Assembly: GCA_020536535.1 (NCBI GenBank) | Contig: JAHLWZ010000213.1 | Span: 929 to 56,463 of the forward strand | Direction: 5' to 3' | Origin: Pelomyxa schiedti | Taxonomy: Eukaryota > Evosea > Pelobiontida > Pelomyxidae | DNA: 55,535 bases | Shown: in pieces, positions 24,192 to 34,704 of the stretch | Layout: each line of letters opens with the position of its first letter | How positions within the stretch are numbered: the stretch's first letter is position 1 | The notes under the pieces: generated by a model | The model's input: the letters and a program-made list of their open reading frames with translations, nothing else | The model's database searches: none | Told to the model about the DNA's origin: nothing | Position numbers and translations under genes: made by a program

Positions 24192-24345
24192 ATGCTGTTT
24201 GTTGCTCTGAATGCCGTTTCGACTTGGGCAAAAACTCCCCACTGACGGACTGTATCTTCGGATTTACACTAAACAGATTTGATTTTGATTTTCGTTTTTT
24301 TTTCTTTTCTTTCTTTTCGCGTTTGGAAGAGAAAAAGGGGAAAAA

Positions 24346-25664
24346 ATGCGACTGCTCAACAGTGGTGTCGTTTTTGTGGCTTTTTCGTTCCTGCTGAGAA
24401 ACTCTGAGTCTCTGGAAACCAACAACGCCAATGGCATTAGCAGTGGTGATAGCTCTGTGGTTAGCATTAGTGGTGACGAAAGCAACTGCAGCGGCTGCAG
24501 CAGTGGGAGTGGTGAATACGTTCATATTTTGTCTATTTTTATTTGTGGAATAGCATCTGTGCTGGGGTGCACTTTTGTTGTGGCCTCTGTTTCCATACTG
24601 GGAAAGGTGAAGAAATTCTACTGGAGGCTAGTTTTCACATCTTGCATGTCCCAGGGATTAAGTGCGTTAACATTGAGATATGAATAAATATGTATTATGA
24701 TATTGTATCCCCTTTTTGTGTATGATTGATAGCTTAGTTGACTATGGACAGGTTGTTTGGCCCTTGTTATTGGTGCAACGTTCTGGGAACCATCTCTGAT
24801 TGGTTCTGATGGGGGTCCCGCATGTCAATTTCAAGGTGAATACTAGACTTGTTCTATTAGGCGTTGGCCGTTTTACTCAAGTAAAAAGGATTTCTCATTG
24901 ATGTATTTTACCTTGCATCATACTTTTGGGTGTTTGTAATAGCCTTTGTCCTTAACAGGTAATACGCATCCAATTACCTACTTTAGAGCTCATAACAATC
25001 TAGGCTAACACAAGGAAAGAGCCTTCCTAGCCTCCAGTTTGAGATTGTATTGCACCTGAGCGTATGGTCATTCCTCATTATTATGGCTACACTCCCATTC
25101 TACGTTCCTTCTTTTGCCTATGTGGTATTGGCCTCTGGGTGGTGTTGGTTGAAACCTGAGCCGGCATGGGCCCGGTTTCTCCTCAGTTACATCCCAGAAT
25201 GGTGCTTGGAATTTGCTGTAATTGGTCTCTACGCCAATGTTGCAAGAATGCTATACAAACAGGGACTGATTCGTACGGTGCTTATTTCTTGGTGCCCATC
25301 ACTGCACTCACGAGGAAGACCAACTTCCGCATCCCATCTCCTTACGGCCGCATCCCGCGTAACAAATGCACTCCGGCAGCTTATTTTATATCCACTTGCT
25401 ATGCTTGTAGTGTGGGTTCCATGCACAGCGGCCCGAATTGCTGAAGCAATCAGCGGAACTGACAACTACGTAACCTCTCAGGTTGTAGCCATTTTTCTAC
25501 CAAGTGCCGGATTCTTCAGCTTCCTTGTGTTCATACTTACTGCTGACCTTAAAACTGACCTCTACCACACATCCCGTAAATTCCAGCTGGCTTGCAACAA
25601 GTGCATAGACAGTTGCTGCCATAAAGAACACATCACATCTTTAGAAATCTCTGGCACTCAATGA
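24346..25664 (+). CDS. cAMP receptor-like G-protein-coupled receptor
   Basis: Four exons (24346-24661, 24752-24835, 24889-24958, 25004-25664) give 376 residues with a probable signal peptide (LLNSGVVFVAFSFLL), an S/G/N-rich outer segment and seven hydrophobic helices, beginning HILSIFICGIASVLGC and including VFYLASYFWVFVIAFVLN, LSVWSFLIIMATLPFYVP and LILYPLAMLVVWVPC. Helix layout, a WFY-rich second loop and the TM6 motif LAMLVVWVPCTAARI resemble the class of Dictyostelium cAMP receptors and cAMP-receptor-like proteins. The tail is short and Cys/His-rich. The ligand is unknown. Confidence 0.8.
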
Positions 25665-25884
25665 GTACTGTTCACCTGGAATTCTCACTGTCTGTACCTA
25701 TTGCAATAGATGGTCACATCTTTTTTCTTTGACACCACACTGTATTATCCCAAGTGGAACTTATAAAAATTTGCACATTATAGAGCTATATTGCTATACA
25801 TTGTTGTTATTACACTAGTTCCCGGCGTAACACAGAGGCCAGTTTTCCTGACTAGATCTAATCAAAAAAGGAGAAAGGAGAGGG

Positions 25885-26667
25885 ATGACGCATTTCCGGC
25901 GATTTCGGTGCGATGACTTGTTGAGGATGGCCAACGTGAACTTGGACTCTTGGACTGAAACTGTACTCTCGTAATTGTATTGATTTATTGCCCTGTAACA
26001 AATCTTGTAGTACAACTTTGCGTTCTACTTTATGTACATGGCAAAGTGGCCTGGTAATTTCCTCTGTGCATCGTTCTCTTTTTCTTATTTCCGTAAAGAG
26101 TACGTGACACTTGCGGAATCTCCCACTGGACGACAAATGGGCTACAGTATGTTTTCCCTTCACCGACTTAACTTTCTACATTATCCCACACATCCATAGT
26201 ATGGGGAAAGGCAGAAGGTGAAGGCGAGAAGTGGCATGGTCATGTCACTGCTGTAACGGTAGCACCAGAATACAGAAGAATAGCCTTGGCCAACTCGCTC
26301 ATGCACGTTTTGGAACAGGTTACAGAGGTAATGTGCGTATGTGGCCGATTCCCGCCTGCTGATCTTTCCTTATCTTTGAAAATACACTCTCAGACATAAC
26401 GGTTATTTCGTGGACTTGTTTGTCAGAGCCAGTAACAACTCGGCCATTGCAATGTACACAAAATTAGGCTACACAGTCTATAGAAGGGTTTTAGAATATT
26501 ATTCTGGGGAAGAAGATGCACTAGGTACACGTTTCCCCCCTCTTGTATCAAATTGTTCGTAACACCAATATATGTCAGATATGAGGAAGGCTCTACCAAG
26601 AGATGTGACAAAAAAATCCGTTATTCCACTGCCTCATCCTGTTAGGGCATTAGACGAAACAGACTAG
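25885..26667 (+). CDS. NAA20: NatB catalytic subunit N-alpha-acetyltransferase
   Basis: Acetylates protein N termini starting Met-Asp/Glu/Asn/Gln on the ribosome. Six exons (25885-25962, 26011-26053, 26099-26146, 26200-26332, 26394-26524, 26579-26667) give 173 residues, the normal length. Nearly every family block is present: RFRCDDLLRMANVNLD, YVTLAESPTGRQMGY, WGKAEGEGEKWHGHVTAV, the acetyl-CoA binding VAPEYRRIALA, GYFVDLFVRASN, AMYTKLGYTVYR, DMRKALPRD and the C-terminal SVIPLPHPVRALD. Its partner NAA25 is not in the window. Confidence 0.97.
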
Positions 26668-26792
26668 GACAACGAGGGAAAAAAAAATGAGAATTTTTTT
26701 CAACAGTTGTTTATTTCCATTTTACAGGCAAAAGAAACGAACGATTAGTAAACCCCAAAATAGGGGGAACAAAAAAAAGTGCACAGCCGGTG

Positions 26793-27563
26793 ATGCTAGG
26801 TTGGTTGAGGCGAACGTGGCGTGATTTGCGTCAAGCATGTGAGAGGGTGCAGACGAGGATCACCGAGGCCGTGAGGAGGCAGAGGGTCGAGCAACAGATA
26901 CGCGACGACGAGAGGCTCGCGCGGGAGCTGCAGGCCCGAGAGCAGGCCAGGGCGTCGGCCCCGCAGCTCACGCTGACGACCACGGCGGCTAGGGGCGGGC
27001 GAGGCGGGGCGACGCAGGGCGACGGCGGCGACGACGACGACGAGGAGGAGATAAGGAGGATGATAGTGGGCGCGCTGTTCGGCCCCGGCGGGGTCGTGCC
27101 GGCCGGCGAGGCGGGGCAGTGGCGAGTCAGGGTCAGGGTGCGCGGGGACTCGGCCGACATCGCCGCGGCGCTGAGGAGGCTTCGGAGCGAGCTGAGCAGG
27201 GCGGCGTACGGCCAGGCCGCAGCCACGAGGAGCGGCGCTGACTCTGCGCTGGTGAGCAGCCTGCCAACTCACAAGGTGACAAAGGCTTGTTCTGCTGCTG
27301 CTGCTGCTTCTTCTTCTTCTCCAAGTTGCGCTAGTTCTCAGCCAAGTGAGGAGGGGGGCACAGCAGTGGCATGCAGTGACAATAATACAACAGCTAGTGG
27401 CGGGGGGAACTCTAGGTGCGTGATATGCTTGAGTGACTATGAGGAGGGGGATGAGGTCAGGACATTGCCTTGCTTGCATATGATGCACACCTCTTGTGTG
27501 GATGCTTGGCTGAGAATAAGCGACGTCTGTCCTGTCTGTAGGGCTCAAGTTGCAACAGTATAA
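26793..27563 (+). CDS. RING-H2 finger protein (probable E3 ubiquitin ligase)
   Basis: A single exon of 256 residues. The N terminus is a charged helix (REAVRR-type segment; ERLARELQAREQAR) followed by G/A/S-rich linkers in very GC-rich DNA. The C terminus is a canonical C3H2C3 RING: CVICLSDYEEGDEVRTLPC, LHMMHTSC, then CPVC. Such proteins recruit E2 enzymes for ubiquitin transfer. No transmembrane segment is seen, so it is probably soluble. The substrate cannot be inferred. It ends 74 bp before the stop of the convergent coiled-coil gene. Confidence 0.9.
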   Translation: MLGWLRRTWRDLRQACERVQTRITEAVRRQRVEQQIRDDERLARELQAREQARASAPQLTLTTTAARGGRGGATQGDGGDDDDEEEIRRMIVGALFGPGGVVPAGEAGQWRVRVRVRGDSADIAAALRRLRSELSRAAYGQAAATRSGADSALVSSLPTHKVTKACSAAAAASSSSPSCASSQPSEEGGTAVACSDNNTTASGGGNSRCVICLSDYEEGDEVRTLPCLHMMHTSCVDAWLRISDVCPVCRAQVATV

Positions 27564-27637
27564 GGAGAAAAGAAGAAAGGAGAAGAGAATTGTTTATTGT
27601 GTAGAGTACACACATTACTTCCATTCTTGGATTGGTT

Positions 27638-29085
27638 TTAGTGTCTGTCAAAGTAGTCAAGGGGACTACGATGTGTGTTCCTGGCTTTGGTGGTAGTTTT
27701 TGTGCTTTTAGGAGGTGCAGTTGTGCTGGTGGTATTGATAGGTTCAGTTACAAGTCTTGGTCTCTTGGGATTTGAAGTTTGATTGGTGTGTGAAGTGACT
27801 GGTTTCGGTGTTCTTTTTTCTGCTGTGGTGCTACTTGTTGGTGGAGGGAGAGGGGTAGCGGTTAGCTTTGGAGAAGATGAGGGTGGCGGGGAAGGGATGC
27901 CCGGCAACATACAACCAAGGCGAACATCAGTGTGAGGAAGTGTGGATGTATCGCTCTGAGGCCCTTTATGGGAAGGTGGATTTGCGTTTTGTAAATTCAC
28001 AAGGTGTTCCTCATACTAGGAAATATGTTAGAAAGCGGAGCTTATTATAACACTCACTTGCATTCGCACTGATATTAATTCGCGTTGGTGAGTCCTTTCA
28101 CTGGTTTGCAACTTTTTCACAAGATCACGGATTTCAGCATCTTTTTGTTCCAGTAGCAGTGAATATTCTTTTTGTTGTGCGTCACAGGTATGTTTAATCT
28201 CCTCTAGAGCAAGTGCAGCTATGGGCATGTCATATTTTATAACAGTCAGAGCTGATACAGTTTGTCTTCATCGCTTCTAGGTCCTGAGTTGCAACTTTGG
28301 AAAGAGCCACGGCAGAATCACGTTCCCCTTTTGCCTGGTTAAGTTCTCTTGACGTCGAACTCTCCATATCAGCTATCCGACTTTGAAGGCGCCTTATTGT
28401 ATCCTCATGTTCCCTGTTGCTCTTTTGCACAGTTTCCAACTTGAAAGTGAAATCCTTGGGTTTTCAATTATCCACTCACTTGATCAGGCTAAATCCGATT
28501 GACTACCTTCTCAATATTAGATACTTTAGCTTCCGCCTCTGACAGAGATTTCCTGAGTTTGGCACATTGAACTGGGATGATACATTACAAAAGTAACACT
28601 GAGAGGTTCATTCACCAGACGAGTCTAGCACGCCATGTACTACAGAAGAAATCTGCTCCATTTGTGCGTCCTTGTTCTGAATTTGCTTACGTTGTGACTC
28701 AACAGTATGCTGCAAAGATTTGTTTGCCTTGGTGTACTCCAAAATCTGGCGTCGGTGTGAACGAGGGGGAAAAAAGGTGTGGAGCGAATGGATGCCGACT
28801 TGGTCTTGATATTGCTCGAGAACAGAGTCTCGTTGGTGCAGTTCCTTCTCCAGTAGATCCAGATCCGACATTAACGTGACGATGCACGGCGGCACAGCCT
28901 GCTGTTGCTCACTGATCATCACCCCAAGATCCAAGTTTCTTTTGATTTTGAAACACATCTGTCACCTTTTGGTTCTACATGTCAGCAGGGTAACCTTATC
29001 AGCTGAAGCACCGTTTCCAATTTCGAGGTTTCCGATTCTCAGAAAAGTGTGACACACGTTCGAACGCTCGCTTTCGGCCTGAGCT
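27638..29085 (-). CDS. Coiled-coil protein with basic Pro/Thr-rich tail
   Basis: A spliced minus-strand gene. Coiled-coil exons read LMSDLDLLEKELHQRDSVLE, LQHTVESQRKQIQNKDAQME, REHEDTIRRLQSRIADMESS and YSLLLEQKDAEIRDLVKKLQ; the last exon is a P/T/K-rich tail (NPKRPRLVTEP...SPLDYFDRH) with an NLS-like KRPR. I recognise no family. The 5' end is uncertain: a frame reading SNVCHTFLRIGNLEIGNGAS extends upstream of 28980, but no ATG is clear, and a strong hairpin lies just beyond at 29121. The interval given is approximate at that end. Confidence 0.65.
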
Positions 29086-29120
29086 TCCCCCTTTTGTCAC
29101 CGGAGGGGTGGCTGCAACGC

Positions 29121-29188
29121 TCCTCCGCGTCTAAAACCAACTTTTCCTGAGGAAAGACTGAGAAAAAGTTGGTTTTGATCACGGAGGA
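29121..29188. repeat. Large imperfect hairpin
   Basis: Perfect 13-nt arms AAAACCAACTTTT (29133-29145) and its complement (29164-29176) are flanked by further pairing arms TCCTCCG (29121-29127) and CGGAGGA (29182-29188), separated by unpaired 5-nt segments. The loop is 18 nt. It lies between the ABCG 3' end and the coiled-coil gene 5' end, possibly within the latter's leader. Confidence 0.8.
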
Positions 29189-29358
29189 GGGTTGTGTTAC
29201 TGTGGGTTGGGGTAGAGGTTTGGGATATTAAGTGGGTATTGGGAGCCCTCCGGAACTGACGAGAGGGACAGAGTGTTTCGGGATGCTAAAAGATAGCTTC
29301 AGAACAAAAGCTTTTTTTTTTCTTTTTTGAAAAGAGTATTGTGCTGCACCAACGTGGC

Positions 29359-32092
29359 TTATCTCTTCTCTTTGTGTAAAGTTTTGAGAGCAAAGAAGGT
29401 AGCTGCACGAAATCCAAAAACCATAATCAAAAGCCACGTAAAGTTCAGACCAATGACCACGTTTTCCAGCCCAAAAGACAGCAGAACTTCCTCTCCTATT
29501 TCCCTGGTTTATTTTGCTGAATTAGGCAACGTTTGGAGACACTGACCCGTTGTAAGGCAGCCGGCAACAGACTCCCCACAGGTAAATGTCAGTCCTGTAA
29601 ACTCATTTACCATGACAATTTCAAATGCATATCTGGAATAGAACATTGGTTATTCGGTTCAGTTATCGGCAGTAATATAACGAACCGGATGTAGGAAATG
29701 TAATAGACCCATATCCAATAAGGAGGTATACTACTGCTACGAATGAAGAACCCAGCACATATCATGAAAAATATCAAGAAAACGGGGGCAAGTGTCATGC
29801 CTACTTTCTGTTCAGGTACGGTGAACAAACAGTTGATAGAAGTGAATTCCTTACTTCATTTGGAGAAATTACGCCAATGAAACTGAACATGGCACTGGAA
29901 ACTAATGTCGCCACCGCCATTGCACCAAAGCATAATGCGAATTGATTTGGAGCTGGACTGAGGCCAATCTTGTTTCGTGAATTAATTGCGTTAATGATTT
30001 TCTTCTGGGTATTACCATGTAGTACATAATGCAAGTACTTAAAAGACAAAGAAATATTTCAAACGGAAACGAGCACACAACTTTACTGAAAAAGTATGCA
30101 GAGGTGGAGTACATGTCCATTGATTCTTCTCGCCTTAGTATGCCTCTTTCATTCACCCCTTTTAGTTGTAAGCACACAAGTAATGGCTATGAACGTACAC
30201 ATCTCCATTTCCCACTGCTGTGAAAACGCAAAGTGTATAGTAAGGAAAAAAAGAACACCGGCTCTGTTGTTGATGGAGTTTTGACTATTCCCCAGACCCA
30301 GGTAAAGAGTTCCCTGAAAAACCTGTTAGGTGAGAACTAGTTCCTTTATTTGACTTACCACTAAGATGGACATAAACAGAGCACTAAAGAGTTGTGCCCC
30401 AATAATGTTGGGATTTCGGACTAAGTCTGTGAATGTGCGCTTGCATAACAGATATGTTTGCTTTGGCCAGGAAGCTCCAACCCTTGGTACTACAACTCTG
30501 ACAAAGTTAAGTATACTGGCAAGAGAAATGGGGTGAAAAACTTTGGGGATGCAGTCTTTAGGTCAGATATTTGTTGCTTAATTTGAGTATCTTGATTTTT
30601 CTCCATTGCTGTTAGGTCAATCTTTTCATGTTCCCCGCCTTAGAATACTGTAAATCGAAATGGAGAGGTATAGTAACAAACCAATCAATTGGACATATCG
30701 ATCCCGAACAAAAGATTTCATCCCAGACTCTTGTGAGATGACAACAACATCAACTTCGAAAGATTAGGCTTGTTAAGAGAGGTCCAAACAAACGAAGAAA
30801 GTCAGCTGGATTAGTGAACTTGGGTACTGCAAACCCCTTCTCGATAAAATTTTGTGCAGCGGTGGATGCCTCTCCAAAATACACCATTTCCCCTTGACTC
30901 ATTAGGTACACTTTGTCGAATAATTGATACACAAGACTCCTCGGCTATAACAATAAGTTTCACTGGGTATGTTCAACAAACCTGGTGAATAGTGCAGACA
31001 ACAGTCTTCCCTTTCTTAGCCAAGTCAGATAAAAGCATCATTACACTCAAAGAGTTGAAACTATCAAGTCCCGTTGTTGGTTCATCCAACAATATCAAAC
31101 CTATTGTCTGTAATAAGTAGGAGAGTGTGGATGGGCAGTCAGTTCACCGGGATTAGTAATCAACTCACAACCAATTGCAACGCGCTTACGCTCACCACCC
31201 GAAATTCCACGTGCAAATTGAGTTCTAGGTCGTGTGTTAGAATGTAGAAAAATTCACAATAAATACCCTATTCTACTGTTTCTACATTTAGAGAGGCCGA
31301 GTTCTGCAATTAGTTGTTCTACCTGCCAAAACCTCAACTTAATGATACGAAGAAAGTCGGTGTATTACACAAATCTGCTTTGCTTCAGTGCTTAAAGTTT
31401 GTGGCAGCTTCAAATTTGCATAAAACATAAACGTTTCAAAAACTGTCTGAGTTCCAATGAAGGCATCATCCTGGAGGTCGTTGTATGTGAGCAAATACTG
31501 ATCTTTTTCTTTTTTAGAAAAAAAGAAAGAAATGCCTGTGTGACATAGCCGATTGCGTGTTTCATCTTCCTTGGTGCTACTCCATTTAAAAGGATTGTGC
31601 CCGATACTTTTCCTGTCTTATTCCAGCCTGCAAGGATGTCCAGCAGTGTGGATTTACCGGCTCCTTTATCTAACGTTAATATACTCTGAACAGGGACAAA
31701 AAGTAACAACCAGTGGACCCAAGTAGTGCAGTCAGAGTTGAGGGTAGTGCATAGCCGGATACACCATGTAAAATCTCCCGTGACTATACATTACACATTA
31801 GGTACGGCATAATTGCCATTCAGCTGCTGTAGAATTTGTGTGCTTACCTTTGTAGGACACCTCTTGGTTACAACTGAGTAAGATACATCCTCCCACGTCA
31901 AAACTACATCCAAAGCAGAGCTACCTGCGAATCACTTGGATCAAAATGTTGTCAACCAATTGAATATGCCTTCGTATCCTCCTATTACTGACAAGAAATA
32001 ACAAGAATGTGTTTACCATCACCACCAACAGCAACCATTGACCCACAACCAGCTGGTGGCCTGTAGACGTCTACCACTGTGTCCATGGACAT
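29359..32092 (-). CDS. ABCG-family half-transporter
   Basis: ATP-driven membrane transporter of the white/ABCG type: NBD first, then a six-helix membrane domain, working as a dimer. Many exons. Start [13 protein letters not shown] at 32092. [13 protein letters not shown], Walker [19 protein letters not shown] (needs a splice acceptor at about 31669), VSGTILLNG, signature [12 protein letters not shown], Walker [24 protein letters not shown]. Membrane half: [78 protein letters not shown], then a cysteine-bearing extracellular loop and a final helix ending [12 protein letters not shown]. The cargo is not predictable. Confidence 0.93.
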
Positions 32093-32241
32093 GCACGTCA
32101 CCCTGTTTCACTGGCACAATGCTACATCTTCTACCACCAATTAAATTGAATAGCACAAGGCCACTCACTTTGGGAAAATGAAAATTTTTCGTTGGTGATT
32201 ACACTAGGGTTTTTGCTGATGAAATGGGTGCAGAACAGGCC

Positions 32242-34389
32242 TCAGTGTCTCTTTTGTATTGTCCATCCAACGGCTGACGATGTGGTTGTTGTTGTTGACA
32301 CCATTGTTGCTTTGGGTGGGTTTTGTGCTTTTGGTCCTTTGCTGGGTGCACAGGGAGTGGAAAACATGGAAGGTGTACATAGCTGTGGTGGTTGCGTGCG
32401 GGTCCTGTTGTTATTGGATGATCCTATTGCGGGGAGAACAACCTTGGCTGAGGTGGGTGGGGACACAGGGTTGACCGGCTGTGGCGGCGGTGGTTGTGAC
32501 CTGGGGTTGGAGTTTGGGTTTGGGGTGACTGGTGGGCTGGGTTTTGTTGTTTCAAAAACTGATAGCTGGGTAATGCCGGTGGTTACTGAACTGACTGGCT
32601 TGGAGGCTGCTGGATCAGTGGACCAAGATTGCTTGAGGTACGCAGCAAGTTCATCTGCAAGGGGGTCACTCTGATCATTCAAGATTTTTTCAGCTTCGGC
32701 AATGGCTGCTTTGATACCAGTTCCAACAGCTGCATACAGTCAAAGAGGGAGAAAATTTCAGACAGACGGACCACGAGCATCTGAGAATGCACAGTGGAAA
32801 GGCTTCCGTCCAGACAAAAGTCCAGTGTGGTATTCACATCTACACAAAGTGTTTGATGGAAATAATTACGTTTTCTGCTGGAAAGACACACTTTGGTGCA
32901 ATGCCACACTCACAATCAAAGAATACGTCTATTTTGTGGGCAATCTCCTCTTGCTTGATATGACACTTACGGTGGTTCAGGATACTATAGACACCATCAC
33001 ACATTTCAAAAACTTGAGCAGAGAGGCAATCGATTACACCTTTTTTTTAAAAAAAAATATTAGAACGTTTCAAACTGTGGTGCATCGAACCGGCTTTCTC
33101 TGCAAGCCAAGAAATGCATTTCCTAAGTACATGTAAATCTAAATATTAGTAATGGAGTATAAATCACTTTTCAGTAGCGCAGCCCTACATAAATTTTGAA
33201 TAAATCGTAATTGTTGGGCATAGTTGGTACCTTTGAAAACAAAATTGGCCTATGTGGTCCTGATGTTGGGATGTATCTGCTTAAAAACTCAAGAAGTGCG
33301 TTCCATATGTCCCGGTAATTTCCGTTTGCCCTCCTTCGAGTGTTAAGGAAACACATAAATACACATCATACTTGCAATCCAGAGGTATGCCATGGTGGTT
33401 CAACACCAATTCTTGAACAGTGGGCATATTTCTAGGTTCCAAACTGACATAAGTAGAAAAGGTCAACGCATCACGTACTGTGGAGGTATTGGACCAGGGT
33501 TGATAATTGCATGAAACCCATCCATCTCAAAAGCTGAAAGGCAAAAAGCTCTAACCCCAATCTCGTTTGGGTAATGTTGCCCTCCTTTCCCAATACAAGC
33601 ACACTCGAAATCTATTCCAAAGAACACATGATTTTTGATATCTGAGGGAGATGAATGTCAGGACTTTCAGAAGGGATGACGCACCTTGAATGGTTTGTAT
33701 CTGGAGGGTAAGTTCATTGGGAGTGACATGTGGCACATAAGGTGGTGCAACTTTTTGATTTGGGGGCTTTGTAGTAGGTTCATCATCTTCATCACTTTCT
33801 TCTGTAGGCTGGTTCTTCAACTTTCCTTTTCTTTTTTGTGCTTCAAATTCCGCAATAGCCTGGCGTCGTTTCTTTTTTTTGGTGGAAACGAACATGTAGT
33901 CAAACTCTGTTGATGTGGGTGCTCTGGCCTAATATTAGAAGATTAGTTACACCAAATAAAGATCAAAACAAGGCCTGTACCTCTTGGATAAACTGAGAGA
34001 GAAAACATTTGCCTTGAAGAGTTCGAATAGCAATTGGTATTTGGTCGACGGTCTGTGAGAGAGGAAAATTAGTGATGAAGGACCCTCATTTCTTGGGGCG
34101 CACATTGAACACAAGCTGCATGATTCCAATGAATCCACCGAAGCTGGCATAAGCGAAGGCGAAATTTTTTGCTTAACAGGTGACATACCGCGGCCCAGCC
34201 AAGCGACCTTCCGCCTTTTTCAAAAGCTATCATTGCCCTAGCCGGCGCCAGTCCCAGCGACGCAACAAAGTCCCGCAAATCAGCATTTGTGATGCCCCCA
34301 GGGATCGGCCTTACAATGATCACGCGCGACTGCTTCCCCCTCGACGCGGCAGTAGGAACAAACTCCGCCACCTCCGCCGCGCACTTCAT
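32242..34389 (-). CDS. RRM plus Maelstrom-domain (DnaQ-H/RNase H-like) protein
   Basis: Spliced gene. Exon 1 and 2 form an RNA-recognition motif (RVIIVRPIPGGITNADLRDF ... SLGWAAVTVDQIPIAIRTLQG). A basic-acidic linker (KKKKRRQAIAEFEAQKRKG, ESDEDDE) follows. The next exons match the Maelstrom domain: FFGIDFECACIG, YPNEIGVRAFCLSAF, FHAIINPGPIPP, VLNHHGIPLDC, NYRDIWNALLEFL, PILFSK, NYAQQLRFIQNLCRAALL, and the Cys/His block KCEYHTGLLSGRKPFHCAF. A P/T/S-rich tail ends at 32242. The first motif keeps D-x-E, the first two acids of DEDD-type 3'-5' exonucleases, which animal Maelstrom has lost. The join between PILFSK and NYAQQL (about 33238) needs a one-base shift in the most similar reading. Role inferred: RNA silencing or RNA degradation. 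Confidence 0.75.
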
Positions 34390-34704
34390 CTCTCAACCAC
34401 AACACACAACACCGACACGTTATAGTTCTTTGTCCCAATATCGGCTTGCGGGTATCGCCGACGATTTTTTTTTATTTGGAATAATGATAAAAAAAAATCA
34501 AAAAGACGAACTCCTGAACAGGCCAGCAGGGAAATTGTGTTGCCAACGCTTGACACCTGAGATCTAAGGAGGAATACATAATAAACCAAGAAATGCAAAG
34601 ACGCACACTGGGACCTGGTGTGTTGTCGCTGTTAACGGTGGTGCTTTATGTTTGTGTATTGTTAAACTAGTATAGAAAACGAAGATGAGCCTGATACTGC
34701 CCAG
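34390..34704. promoter_or_regulatory. Divergent promoter region
   Basis: A 315-bp region between the starts of the Maelstrom-domain gene (minus) and the Barentsz-like gene (plus), so it must serve both. It contains T- and A-runs near 34466-34500 and an AT-rich block before 34680. No RNA gene or repeat is visible. Confidence 0.4.
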
